Shown piece by piece: positions 26,144 to 34,744 of a stretch of DNA of 64,000 nucleotides. A program made the position numbers and the translations under genes. Numbering within the stretch: the stretch's first letter is position 1; each line of letters begins with the position of its first letter. The DNA is from Sphingopyxis sp. BE259 (GTDB lineage: Bacteria > Pseudomonadota > Alphaproteobacteria > Sphingomonadales > Sphingomonadaceae). The DNA lies in assembly GCF_031457495.1 (NCBI RefSeq), contig NZ_JAVDWM010000001.1:918001-982000 (forward strand), in the 5' to 3' direction. Under the pieces are notes generated by a model that was given only the letters and a program-made list of their open reading frames with translations, ran no database searches and had not been told where the DNA came from.

Positions 26144-26832
26144 CCCGTTACATCGTCGAAGTGAATATAGGTCATGAGGCGCTTGAGACGTAAGAGTCCG
26201 AAAAAATCGATCATGTGACGAATGCCGGCATGAAAGAGCGCCGCCGCCGCGCCATCGTCCATGCGTCCTTCGGTGGCTTCGATAAAGCGCTGCGATTCGG
26301 CGCGCGCGATTTCATCCGCGGGCCCGGCGTAGAAGTCGACGACTGACGCCGGAAAACCGTTCTCCTCGGTATAGCCTTCGGCGCGCATCAACTGCCAGAT
26401 CGTGACGAGCCGACTGTCCATGATGCTAAGGGCCGGGCCTTTTTTCGTGTCGCGTATTTCTACGATGCCGAGCGACTCAAAGACTCTGGCGTCGGCCTCT
26501 GCGTTTGGCCAGTCCCTCGCCAGTGTCTCGATCAGCACTTCGCCCTCGAACCCGACCCGCGCGGCGACCAGCGCCTCAAGGTTCCGGAACGCAGCGGCAT
26601 CCACGCGGCCCTCGCCATTCTGTCCGCGGAGCGCCTCTTTGATCTGGGGCAGGGTCAGGCCGTCGTCGCGCTGGAGTTTGCGGACCGCGAGAACCGCCTG
26701 CACATGGCTATCATCATAATCCGCGACATTGGTCGCCGGGCGCGACGGCTCGGGCAGCAGGCCGTTCCGGAAATAGACCCGGATGGTCTCGCGGTGGACG
26801 CCCGTCCGTCGCTCAAGATCGCGCATCTTCAT
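26098..26832 (-). CDS. MerR-family transcriptional regulator
   Basis: This 244-residue regulator has the MerR helix-turn-helix at its N-terminus (MRDLERRTGVHRETIRVYFR, NGLLPEPSRPA) and a long C-terminal sensor domain without visible metal-binding cysteine clusters. The start at 26832 lacks a clear ribosome site; 26826 is an in-frame alternative. It is divergent from the membrane monooxygenase gene, with a 123-base gap holding a 19-bp interrupted dyad that recurs before the receptor and ferredoxin-reductase genes. It probably activates the monooxygenase system in response to a hydrophobic ligand. It converges with, and overlaps, the preceding hydratase gene. Confidence 0.8.
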   Translation of the reverse strand: MKMRDLERRTGVHRETIRVYFRNGLLPEPSRPATNVADYDDSHVQAVLAVRKLQRDDGLTLPQIKEALRGQNGEGRVDAAAFRNLEALVAARVGFEGEVLIETLARDWPNAEADARVFESLGIVEIRDTKKGPALSIMDSRLVTIWQLMRAEGYTEENGFPASVVDFYAGPADEIARAESQRFIEATEGRMDDGAAAALFHAGIRHMIDFFGLLRLKRLMTYIHFDDVTGHVDAARRDANGPPR

Positions 26833-26909
26833 CGGCGAGGGGCATAAGCGGTCGGCGCGGGATGTCGCAACGCATTTTTGGAACAAGATAATAAGGTGCT
26901 TTACCTTTA

Positions 26910-26928
26910 TGCGTAATGATGATACGCA
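26910..26928. promoter_or_regulatory. 19-bp interrupted dyad TGCGTAATGATGATACGCA before the monooxygenase
   Basis: The arms TGCGTA and TACGCA are separated by seven bases. The same 19-bp layout, 15 of 19 bases identical, occurs on the minus strand at 31019-31037. A second inverted repeat, AAGGT-n5-ACCTT, lies just upstream at 26893-26907. The dyad is a probable activator or repressor site for the regulator encoded divergently. Confidence 0.6.
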
Positions 26929-26955
26929 ATATGAAATCGCCTTGGGAGAGGACGA

Positions 26956-28065
26956 ATGGATTATCTGCGTTATTATGTCCCCGTCATCGTGCAGCTTGCG
27001 GCTTATGCGGGCTTTGCGCTTGGTGGAAACTGGGTTTTCATCGGCATCGCGTCGCTGCCCTTGCTCGGCCTGATCGATTCGGTGCTGTCGAACGACATGC
27101 GCCCGCGCGCGATGCGGCGCGGCCTTCTTGCCGACTTGCCGATCTGGTTTTCGACACTGCTGGCGGTCGGCCTGTATTTCATGGCGGCGTTCTGGGTCGC
27201 ATCGGCCGATGCGATCACGCCCTGGCAATATGCGGGCGCGATCCTGTCGCTTGCCTGGATGAGCGTCGTACCGCTCGTCCCCGCGTCGCACGAACTTTAT
27301 CACCAGCGCGGCAAGCTGCGCCGCTTCGTCGGCACCTATTCGCAGGTCTGCTACCTCGACTGTACGCGCGAGATTGCGCATGTCACGGGGCATCACCTCG
27401 ATGTTGCGACCGAGCATGACGGCGACACGGCGCGCCGCGGGATTTCGCTCTATGAATTCACGGGCAAGGCCGTCATCCAGAGCACGCGCGATGCGTGGCG
27501 CATGGAAAGCGACAGCCTCGAAAAGCAGGGCTATGGCCGCTGGTCGATTCGCCACCGCATCTGGAAAGCGCTTCTCGCGCAGCTAGTTATGCAGAGCCTC
27601 GTCTATCTGATCGGCGGCTGGACCGCTGTCGCGGTGGTCCTCGCCGGGATGGTCGGCGCCCGCTTCTGGGTCGAGTCCTTCAACTATTTCCAGCATTATG
27701 GCCTGATCCGTGTCCCCGGCGGCGCCATCTCGCGCCGCCATGTCTGGAACCATCTGAAGCCGCTGTCGCGCGTGATGGGGTTCGAGATCACCAACCATGC
27801 CGATCATCATACCGACAGCTTCGCGGCCTTCCACGAACTGCGCCCCGACCGCCAGTGGATCCCGATGCCAAGCGTGTTCGTCTGCTTCTTCTCGGCGCTG
27901 ATTCCGCCGCTGTGGCATAATGCGGTGATCAAGCCGGCGCTGAAGCGCTGGGACAATGAGCTGGCGACCCCCGAAGAACGCGAACTGGCGAAGGTGCAGA
28001 ATCGGGCCGCGGGTTGGCCCGACTGGTTCGACGAAAAGCCCGCGGGCGCTTGGGCCGCCAGCTGA
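26956..28065 (+). CDS. Membrane-bound di-iron monooxygenase, XylM/AlkB family
   Basis: This 369-residue integral-membrane hydroxylase has all four histidine clusters: ASHELYHQRG, EIAHVTGHHLDVATEHDGD, ESFNYFQHYGL and ITNHADHHTDSF. The NYFQHYG form, with Gln where AlkB has Glu, fits the XylM/CymAa branch that hydroxylates methyl groups on rings (toluene, xylene, p-cymene) as well as some alkane hydroxylases. Hydrophobic helices flank the clusters at residues 5-35, 45-95 and 225-260. It inserts one oxygen into an unactivated C-H bond at the inner membrane, with electrons from a reductase such as the one encoded at 29913. GGGAGAGG precedes the ATG. Confidence 0.93.
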   Translation: MDYLRYYVPVIVQLAAYAGFALGGNWVFIGIASLPLLGLIDSVLSNDMRPRAMRRGLLADLPIWFSTLLAVGLYFMAAFWVASADAITPWQYAGAILSLAWMSVVPLVPASHELYHQRGKLRRFVGTYSQVCYLDCTREIAHVTGHHLDVATEHDGDTARRGISLYEFTGKAVIQSTRDAWRMESDSLEKQGYGRWSIRHRIWKALLAQLVMQSLVYLIGGWTAVAVVLAGMVGARFWVESFNYFQHYGLIRVPGGAISRRHVWNHLKPLSRVMGFEITNHADHHTDSFAAFHELRPDRQWIPMPSVFVCFFSALIPPLWHNAVIKPALKRWDNELATPEERELAKVQNRAAGWPDWFDEKPAGAWAAS

Positions 28066-28412
28066 TGCCGGTTCGCCACTTGCTCTACATTCTGATCGCG
28101 GTCGGCTCGGCCGCCGCGGCCTGGTGGCACGGGATCGCGTGGATGAGGGAAGGGGGCAACCTGCTGTTGCTCCCGACATTCTTCCTCGACGCCTATAACA
28201 GCGGCAGCGCCGCGGCCTTCCTGACGATCGACATATTGGCGGCCTGGATCGTCTTCATGATCTGGGTCGTGCCTGACGCGGTTCGCATCGGTCTTGGCGC
28301 GCGCGCAGGCTGGTTTTATCTGGCGCTGTCCTTCGTCGGGACGTGCTTCGCCTTCCCGCTCTATCTGGTCGCGCGCGAGCGGCATCTGGCGAAAACCGGC
28401 GCCGCCGTCTGA
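28065..28412 (+). CDS. DUF2834 small membrane protein
   Basis: This 115-residue protein has three hydrophobic helices (near residues 4-22, 48-70 and 80-105) and a conserved-looking middle part FFLDAYNSGSAAAFLTIDI, which I recognise as DUF2834. Its function is unknown. The ATG shares one base with the monooxygenase stop, so translation is coupled and an accessory role for the membrane hydroxylase is possible. Confidence 0.8.
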   Translation: MPVRHLLYILIAVGSAAAAWWHGIAWMREGGNLLLLPTFFLDAYNSGSAAAFLTIDILAAWIVFMIWVVPDAVRIGLGARAGWFYLALSFVGTCFAFPLYLVARERHLAKTGAAV

Positions 28413-28427
28413 GACGCGAATGATTTG

Positions 28428-28450
28428 AGGGCGCCGCACCGCGGCGCCCT
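28428..28450. terminator. Bidirectional hairpin between convergent genes
   Basis: AGGGCGCCGC and GCGGCGCCCT form a perfect 10-bp stem with a three-base loop, in the 44-base gap between the DUF2834 gene and the oppositely oriented aldehyde dehydrogenase. The downstream T-run is weak (TTGTT). Confidence 0.7.
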
Positions 28451-28456
28451 TGTTCG

Positions 28457-29896
28457 TCACGCCATCACATAGATCGACTTGGTGCGCTGATAGCTGGCCA
28501 GACTCTCCGGTCCGAACTCGCTGCCCATGCCGCTCGCCTTGATCCCGCCGAACGGTGAGCCGAGCGAGGGCATATAGCCGTTGATGCCAACCGTGCCGCT
28601 CTCGACCTTCCGCGCCACCGTGACCGCGCGCGCCTGATCCTGGCTCCATACCGACCCGCCGAGACCGAACTGAGAGGCGTTGGCGATCCGCACCGCATCG
28701 GCCTCGTCGGTGTAGCGGATGATCGACAATACCGGGCCAAAAATTTCTTCCTGCGCGATGACCGCATTCTCATCGACGTCGGCGAAGACCGTCGGCTCGA
28801 CAAACCAGCCGCTGTTGTGCCCCTTCGGGCGGCCACCGCCGGCGACAAGCCGGGCCTCGTCGCGGCCCTTGGCGATATAGGATTCGACGCGGTCGCGGTG
28901 CGCCGCCGACGCCATCGGTCCGACAAGGGTCGCGGGGTCGAGCGCATCGCCGACGGTGAAGGAGCCGACGGTTTCGGCAACCGCGCCGACGATTTCGTCA
29001 TAGCGCCCGCTCGGCACCAGAAGGCGAGTGCCATTGTAACAGGCTTGCCCGTTGTTGAGCATGCTGACCATCGGGATTGCAGGCAGAAAGGCGGCAAGAT
29101 TGACGTCGTCGAGCAGCAGCGCCGCCGACTTGCCGCCCAGTTCGAGCGTGACCGGGCGAAGCAATTGCCCGCATTGCGCGGCGATCGCGCGGCCCGCGCC
29201 GGTCGATCCGGTGAAGGCGACCTTGTCGACCCCGGGGTGCGATACCAGATAGGCCCCGACCGCGCGATCGGCCGCGACGATGTTGATGACGCCCGCGGGA
29301 ACGCCCGCCGCAAGTGCGGCCTCGGCGACCAGATAGGAATCGAGCACCGTCCCCGGCGAAGGCTTGATCACCAGCGTGCAACCGGCGAGCATCGCCGGGG
29401 CGATCTTGCTGAAGGCCAGGGTGACCGGGAAGTTCCACGGCACCACCGCCGCAACCACACCGATCGGAGCGCGGTCGACAAGTGTTTCCTGTCCCATTTG
29501 CGACGGACGGGTTTCGCTCGTGCTCATCCCGTCGGCAAGGCTTGCATAATATTGGAGGACGCCCGCCGGAAATTGCGCTTCGAGCATGTTGGCGAGGGTG
29601 ACCGGCATGCCGTTCTGGAGGCTCACCGCCTCGGCGATTGCGCTCCCGCGTTCGACGAGCGCCGCCATGAACCGCAGCATCACCTCGGCGCGCTCGCCGG
29701 GCGAAAGCCGCGGCCACGGCGAATGGTCGAAGGCCTGGCGCGCCGCTGCTACGGCCGCGTCGATGTCGGCCTCGCTGCCCTCGGGCACGGTCGCGACATG
29801 CTCGCCGGTCGATGCATTGTGAATCTTGAAGGTCTGGTTGGATGCGGGGCGCACCCATTCATTGCCGATGAAAAAGCTGCTGCGATCGAGGTTCAT
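28457..29896 (-). CDS. NAD(P)-dependent aldehyde dehydrogenase
   Basis: This 479-residue aldehyde dehydrogenase has the cofactor motif FTGSTGAGRAIA, the glutamate motif LELGGKSAALLLDD and the catalytic cysteine in NNGQACYNGTRLLVP, followed by EEIFGPVLSII. The size and motifs match XylC-like and generic betaine-aldehyde-type enzymes. Beside a XylM-like hydroxylase, a XylA-like reductase and a XylB-like alcohol dehydrogenase, it most likely converts the ring aldehyde to the carboxylic acid that the CoA ligases then activate. GGGAGAATGAG lies before the start, and the reductase gene ends 16 bases upstream, so both are co-transcribed. Confidence 0.92.
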   Translation of the reverse strand: MNLDRSSFFIGNEWVRPASNQTFKIHNASTGEHVATVPEGSEADIDAAVAAARQAFDHSPWPRLSPGERAEVMLRFMAALVERGSAIAEAVSLQNGMPVTLANMLEAQFPAGVLQYYASLADGMSTSETRPSQMGQETLVDRAPIGVVAAVVPWNFPVTLAFSKIAPAMLAGCTLVIKPSPGTVLDSYLVAEAALAAGVPAGVINIVAADRAVGAYLVSHPGVDKVAFTGSTGAGRAIAAQCGQLLRPVTLELGGKSAALLLDDVNLAAFLPAIPMVSMLNNGQACYNGTRLLVPSGRYDEIVGAVAETVGSFTVGDALDPATLVGPMASAAHRDRVESYIAKGRDEARLVAGGGRPKGHNSGWFVEPTVFADVDENAVIAQEEIFGPVLSIIRYTDEADAVRIANASQFGLGGSVWSQDQARAVTVARKVESGTVGINGYMPSLGSPFGGIKASGMGSEFGPESLASYQRTKSIYVMA

Positions 29897-29912
29897 CTCA
29901 TTCTCCCGTAAA

Positions 29913-30959
29913 TTACGCGCCGGTGCTGGCGTCTGTAAATTTGTCGTAGTGGATATCGGAAAGGCCGATGCCGGCGTTGGTGAGCGCGGCGATCCCCGCG
30001 TCGATCATCGGCGGCGGGCCGCACATATAGCCATGGGCGCCCGGCCCGAGACGCTCGATCGCCTGCGCCACATAGGCGGTCACGAACCCGTGGCGATATT
30101 GCGGATTTTCTTCCTCGGAGAGGATCGGCCAAAAATCGAAGCTGGCGGTCCAAGCGGTGCGGATCGCAGCGATCTGCTCGGCTGCATAGAGGTCGCGTGT
30201 CCCGCGCCCGCCGAAAAGCAGGACGCAATCGCGGCGGACGCGGCGGTTGGCGGCGTCCTGCAACAGGCTGAGCAAGGGCGCGAGGCCCGAGCCGCCCGCG
30301 ATGCAGATGATCGGCCCCTTGCCTTCGCGAAGCCAGAAATTGCCGTGCGGTCCGTCGAGCTCAAGCGCCTCGCCCGCGAGCGAGCCGCCAAAGAGGCGGT
30401 CGGTGAACTGGCCGCCGGGAACGTGGCGGATGAAGAAATGGGGCTCGGTCGTCCCGCCGGCTTCGGGCGCACCTGCGAAGCTGTAGGAGCGGTGAATTGA
30501 TCCGTCGCCCCAATGCACATTGGCATATTGCCCGGCTTTATAGTTTACCGGTTTATCAACTCGGAGCGTTACACGCTTGATGTCGTGGGTCAGGTCGTTC
30601 GCGGCAACGAAGCTTGCCGCCTGGCGCAGCGCGTCCTGATCTCCGCTCGCGCCGATCTCGACATCAAGCACGAGATCGGATTTGGGAAGCGCCTGGCACG
30701 CCAGGATATAGCCCGCCTCCAGCTCCTCGCGGCTCAGCGTATAGCCGAACGGGGTTATGGCCTCCACTCTGCCCGATATCAGACGCGTGCGACACGAGCC
30801 GCAAGTTCCGACGGTGCAGTCGTGCGGATAGGCGATTCCCTCGGCGAGCGCACGTTCGAGAATCGTGGTACCGGGAGAGACGGTGAACTGGTCACCTGAC
30901 GTCTCAATTTGCACCGAGCGATCGGGTGCTTTCCCAAAAAGCCTGGATAATAGCGACAT
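29913..30959 (-). CDS. Ferredoxin/flavin electron-transfer reductase, XylA type
   Basis: This 348-residue protein joins an N-terminal plant-type [2Fe-2S] domain (CTVGTCGSCRTRL with the last cysteine in ILACQAL) to an FAD domain (HRSYSFAGAPEAGG) and an NAD domain (IAGGSGLAPLLSLL, YMCGPPPMI). It would pass electrons from NADH to the membrane di-iron monooxygenase. The start MSLLSRLFGKAPDRS at 30959 follows AGAGAGA; the 31 extra upstream residues in frame lack signs of being coded. It is divergent from a TonB receptor, and both promoters overlap the 19-bp dyad. Confidence 0.92.
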   Translation of the reverse strand: MSLLSRLFGKAPDRSVQIETSGDQFTVSPGTTILERALAEGIAYPHDCTVGTCGSCRTRLISGRVEAITPFGYTLSREELEAGYILACQALPKSDLVLDVEIGASGDQDALRQAASFVAANDLTHDIKRVTLRVDKPVNYKAGQYANVHWGDGSIHRSYSFAGAPEAGGTTEPHFFIRHVPGGQFTDRLFGGSLAGEALELDGPHGNFWLREGKGPIICIAGGSGLAPLLSLLQDAANRRVRRDCVLLFGGRGTRDLYAAEQIAAIRTAWTASFDFWPILSEEENPQYRHGFVTAYVAQAIERLGPGAHGYMCGPPPMIDAGIAALTNAGIGLSDIHYDKFTDASTGA

Positions 30960-30991
30960 TTGGCATCTCTCTCGAAAAACTCGTAAAGTGG

Positions 30992-31038
30992 TTGACATGT
31001 TTGTGGCACAGATTATTTTGCGTATCAAGGTCACGCAA
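30992..31038. promoter_or_regulatory. Divergent promoters overlapping the second 19-bp dyad
   Basis: On the plus strand TTGACA (30992-30997) and TATTTT (31014-31019) are 16 bases apart and face the receptor. On the minus strand TTGCGT (31038-31033) and TAATCT (31015-31010) are 17 bases apart and face the reductase. The dyad TGCGTGACCTTGATACGCA (minus strand, 31037-31019) lies in the minus-strand spacer and over the plus-strand -10 edge, well placed for joint control. Confidence 0.6.
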
Positions 31039-31097
31039 TAAATTGCGGGCATGATCGCACCGGGTCTCCCCGTCCGAGTGCAACTGGGAGAGCGCTA

Positions 31098-33707
31098 ATG
31101 AAGACATCTATTTCCGCGAGCTTACTCGCCGTTGCGATCGCAAGTCTGTCGTCGCCCGCCTTTGCGCAGGATGCGCCGACGGACGAAACCGGCGCGCAGG
31201 ACCAGGTCGGTCTCAGCGACATTATCGTCACCGCGACCAAACGGTCGGAGAATCTGCAGGACGTGCCAGTCGCCGTTTCGGCGATCTCGTCCGAATCGCT
31301 GCAAGCAAAAGGTGTGTTCGAGACCAGCGATCTCAACAATACTATGCCCAATTTCCAGGTTTCGTCGCCCTATGGCCAGCAGCAGCCGAACTTTTCGGTG
31401 CGCGGTGTGGGCGTCGGCACGGAATTCAATGCCAATGCGGCCTCGCCCGTCGGCGTTTATGTCGATGAAGTCTATCAGGCGTTCCGGTCGAGTCATGGCC
31501 AGCAGCTCTACGATCTCAACCAGATCGAGGTCGTGCGCGGACCGCAGGGAACGCTCTATGGCCGCAACACCACGGGCGGCGCGATCAATTTCATCACGCG
31601 GTCGCCCGAACTCGACGGTCAGAACGGATATTTCACCGCGGGCTATGGCAACTTCAATCGGCTTAATCTGGAAGGCGCTATCGAGGTCACGCCCGTCGAC
31701 GATGTTTTCGGCATCCGCCTGGCGGCGACCTATGTCGATGCCGATCCCTATTTGCGCAACCGGCTCCCCAAGGGACTGAACACCGCGGCCGCCGGAGGGG
31801 CGTCTGGCCTTAACGTCGCGACCGGCCGCGATCCCGGCGGTACGAAAAGCTACGGCCTTCGGCTGACGATGCGTTTCCGGCCGACGGATGCGATCGATCT
31901 GAAGCTCAAGGTTTATGCGGCCGAAGCGGAGGGTGGTGTCGAAACGCCGCTCCCCACTGGGTCGTCGCGGACCAGCGACTTGATCGATTATACAAACCCC
32001 AATTTCCTGCTCGGCGGCCTGTTCGCGGCGCTTGCTCCGGCGGGTCTCGTCCCGTCTAGCTATAGCCAGTCGGGTCGCGGGCTCGGTCTTAACGAGGTCG
32101 AACTCGACACGATCGGGGTCGCGACCACCCGGGCCCGCGGTGCCGTGTTCGACGCGCGGATCGAGTTGAGCGACAGCATCAAACTCATCTCGATATCCGG
32201 CTTCGACGATGGCCTCTATGACCAGACTCAGACCGACTGCGATTCAACCCCGCTTCGCCTTTGTGCGCTCGGCTATCGTTCCAAATTCAGTGCCTTTAAT
32301 CAGGACATTCGCCTTGATATCGACGGCGGACCATTCAGGGCCATCGTTGGCGCGTTTTACGGCTCCGACAAGGTCACGGCGGACAACACCCCCGACTTTT
32401 TCAATTTCCTCAGCGATGTGACGACGGCCGTCGGTCTGCCGGGGAGCTATTTCAATCCCGGCGGCGCCTTCAACGGTGCCGGTCTCTCAGCGGGGTCGTT
32501 GCCCACCGGTATTCGCGCAACCCAGCATTTCCAGCAGAAGCGGACGTCCTACGCCGCCTATGGCGAAGCGAGTTATGAAATTACGCCGACGCTGAAGTTT
32601 ACCGCCGGCCTTCGCTATACGAAGGACAAGAACAGCTTCCGCGACGGCGTCACCACCTATTTTGACGATACGGGAACTGCGCGCCTGATCACGGTGTCAA
32701 ATTTCATGCAGGGCGGCGCATTCTCACCCTATTTCCTCCAGGATGTTCGGGACGAGGCCGGCAATGTCGTGATCCCCTCGTTCCAGGGATTGGGAATACC
32801 GCTTCCGGGCGGTCTCTCCAATCGCGGTTCGTCGGGACGTGTTACCGGACGCGCCATTGTCGACTGGAAACCTGCCGACGACATCCTCGTTTACGCCAGC
32901 TACAGCCGCGGTTATCGTTCGGGTACGTTCAACGGACTGGCCTATGGCAGCGCGAACCAGGTGTACTTCGTCAAGCCAGAGCAAGTCGATGCGTTCGAGG
33001 GCGGGCTCAAGTCCCGGTTCTGGGATAATCGGGCGCAGCTGAATATTGCGGCTTTCTATTACAAATATAAGGGTCAGCAGGGTCAGGTTGTCGACGCGAG
33101 CGCGACAGCGAACCTCATCTCGCTCGACGGAACGCTGAAGGGTCTCGAAGTCGAAGCGATTCTGCAGCCGGTCGATGCCTTGACGTTAAGCGCTTCGTTC
33201 GGGTTGCTGGATTCAAGCTATGATGACGGCGCATGCCCGGCCGATCCCAGCACCATCCCCGGCTTTCCCGCTCAGCTCGGAAGCTGTGTGGTGTCGTCGG
33301 CCGGACCGGTCAGTGTCGGCGGCAATCCCTTCCCTTATGCGGCCAAGCAATCGGCGTCCTTTGCCGCGGATTGGAATGTGATTGATGACGGCAAGAACAA
33401 ACTGACGCTGCATGGCGACCTGAATTACACCGGCCGCTTCTACTTCGACAGCTTCAAGGACTATAGTCGGGGGCCGCTTCCGGTGGTGTCATCGGGTAAA
33501 TTCGGTAGCGGCAGCGGGAAATATTGGGTCGCCAATGCGCGTGTCACCTACACGATGGGGCGCTATTCGATATCGGCCTGGGGTAAGAATCTGACCGACA
33601 AGGTTTACTACCCCTTTGGCATAAGCCTCGAGAATCTGTTCGCCAATGGGTACCGCGTCCGCGCGCTGCCGCGGACCTATGGCGTTGAGGCAACGGTCCG
33701 CTTCTAA
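31098..33707 (+). CDS. TonB-dependent receptor
   Basis: This is an 869-residue outer-membrane receptor. It opens with a signal peptide (MKTSISASLLAVAIASLSS to AFAQ), has the plug start DIIVTATKRSENLQD and the plug signature VRGPQGTLYGRNTTGGAINF, and ends in VEATVRF. CTGGGAGAG lies before the ATG. Its divergent placement against the electron-transfer reductase, with a shared operator candidate, links it to uptake of the hydrophobic substrate of the monooxygenase. The transcript may continue into the CrtC-like module 92 bases downstream; a hairpin at 33724-33755 lacks a T-tract. Confidence 0.93.
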   Translation: MKTSISASLLAVAIASLSSPAFAQDAPTDETGAQDQVGLSDIIVTATKRSENLQDVPVAVSAISSESLQAKGVFETSDLNNTMPNFQVSSPYGQQQPNFSVRGVGVGTEFNANAASPVGVYVDEVYQAFRSSHGQQLYDLNQIEVVRGPQGTLYGRNTTGGAINFITRSPELDGQNGYFTAGYGNFNRLNLEGAIEVTPVDDVFGIRLAATYVDADPYLRNRLPKGLNTAAAGGASGLNVATGRDPGGTKSYGLRLTMRFRPTDAIDLKLKVYAAEAEGGVETPLPTGSSRTSDLIDYTNPNFLLGGLFAALAPAGLVPSSYSQSGRGLGLNEVELDTIGVATTRARGAVFDARIELSDSIKLISISGFDDGLYDQTQTDCDSTPLRLCALGYRSKFSAFNQDIRLDIDGGPFRAIVGAFYGSDKVTADNTPDFFNFLSDVTTAVGLPGSYFNPGGAFNGAGLSAGSLPTGIRATQHFQQKRTSYAAYGEASYEITPTLKFTAGLRYTKDKNSFRDGVTTYFDDTGTARLITVSNFMQGGAFSPYFLQDVRDEAGNVVIPSFQGLGIPLPGGLSNRGSSGRVTGRAIVDWKPADDILVYASYSRGYRSGTFNGLAYGSANQVYFVKPEQVDAFEGGLKSRFWDNRAQLNIAAFYYKYKGQQGQVVDASATANLISLDGTLKGLEVEAILQPVDALTLSASFGLLDSSYDDGACPADPSTIPGFPAQLGSCVVSSAGPVSVGGNPFPYAAKQSASFAADWNVIDDGKNKLTLHGDLNYTGRFYFDSFKDYSRGPLPVVSSGKFGSGSGKYWVANARVTYTMGRYSISAWGKNLTDKVYYPFGISLENLFANGYRVRALPRTYGVEATVRF

Positions 33708-33799
33708 CGAAAAAAGGGGGTGTCGCGGCCTTGGCAACCTCCCGCCAGGGCCGCGGCGCAATTCCGGATCGCATGCCAATAACAAAAATGGAGAGAGCG

Positions 33800-34744
33800 A
33801 TGTTTGAAAGTAATGTGTGGGCCGAGCCTGATATGGACGTCGATGCCGTTCATGACGGGCGGCATGTTTTGCCCGATGTTGCGATGGCACGCGAATCGAT
33901 TCCCTACATCGTCGTGCTGCCCGAGCATCAGATCGCTTTCTTCACCTACACCTGGGTGTCGAAGGACAGCGTCGCCGGGGCCGCGCTCGCGGTCTTTGGC
34001 CCCGGTGTCGGCGGTGATCCGATCCAGCAGCGCCTCGCCGATCGGCCCGTTGCAGCCGACATGGGCTTCGACGACTGGAAAATCGAAGGTTTTGCGATGC
34101 AGCAGGATCTTCAGTTCGGGTCGGCGCATGTCCGGTGGGAGACGCCCGAGGCCACGGTCGATTTCGAATTCGATGCGTTTCACCCGCCTTATGCTTACGC
34201 TTCCGACCCGCGCGGTTGCCCGGCCTATTGCGCCACCGACCGCATCGAACAGGCGGGCCGTGTCAAGGGGACGCTCAGGATCGGCGAGCGCGTGATCGCC
34301 TTCGACGCGACCGGCCACCGCGATCATAGCTGGGGCACGCGCGACTGGGTCCCGTTCCAGCAATATGAATGGTTCGTCGGCCAGGTCGGTGACGAGATTG
34401 CGGTGCATTTCTGGCGCTTCAATGCCCTCGGCAAGGAACATGTGCGCGGCTATGTCTTTAAAGATGGCAAGGCGTCGCGCGTTGATAGCGTCGAGGTCGA
34501 TGTCACCTACGACGGCCAATATTGGCAGACCGGCTACACCGCCCTGATCGTCGATGAGGCGGGGCGCGAGACCAGCATCCAAACCGACGTATTTGGTACT
34601 TACACGCTGAAACCGGTCCCCAATTGCAGCCTCAACGAAAGTGGCGGCCGTTCGCTGATCGACGGCAAGGCCGGCGTTGGCTGGATGGAATGTTGCTGGC
34701 CCACCGATTATCTGGAGCATATCCGTGCAAACGGCCCTTATTGA
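33800..34744 (+). CDS. CrtC/lipocalin-like protein of unknown function (DUF7064/7065-like), copy 1
   Basis: The specific function is not recognised. The 314-residue protein starts at MFESNVWAEPDMDVDAVHDG (GGAGAGA upstream; an ATG at 33788 would add four residues). No signal peptide is seen. The segment ATGHRDHSWGTRDWVPFQQY and the later GYVFKDGKASRVDSVE resemble the hydroxyneurosporene-synthase-like (CrtC) beta-barrel group. The protein at 36358 shares the G-x-R-SWG-x-R motif and the GY-x-x-x-DG-x-x-S pattern, so the two are probably distant paralogues. It may bind or hydrate a terpenoid-like ligand, by analogy to CrtC only. Confidence 0.75.
   Translation: MFESNVWAEPDMDVDAVHDGRHVLPDVAMARESIPYIVVLPEHQIAFFTYTWVSKDSVAGAALAVFGPGVGGDPIQQRLADRPVAADMGFDDWKIEGFAMQQDLQFGSAHVRWETPEATVDFEFDAFHPPYAYASDPRGCPAYCATDRIEQAGRVKGTLRIGERVIAFDATGHRDHSWGTRDWVPFQQYEWFVGQVGDEIAVHFWRFNALGKEHVRGYVFKDGKASRVDSVEVDVTYDGQYWQTGYTALIVDEAGRETSIQTDVFGTYTLKPVPNCSLNESGGRSLIDGKAGVGWMECCWPTDYLEHIRANGPY

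Noticed and set aside
30544..30555. TTTACCGGTTTA, a near copy of the TAAACCGGTTTA site, on the plus strand
   Set aside because: It lies deep inside the reductase coding region, encoding Lys-Pro-Val-Asn-Tyr-Lys, and is not near a promoter. It is probably a coincidence of codon use.
33724..33755. GC-rich hairpin CGCGGCC/GGCCGCG after the receptor gene
   Set aside because: No T-tract follows, so it is not called as a terminator. It may be a weak leader structure.
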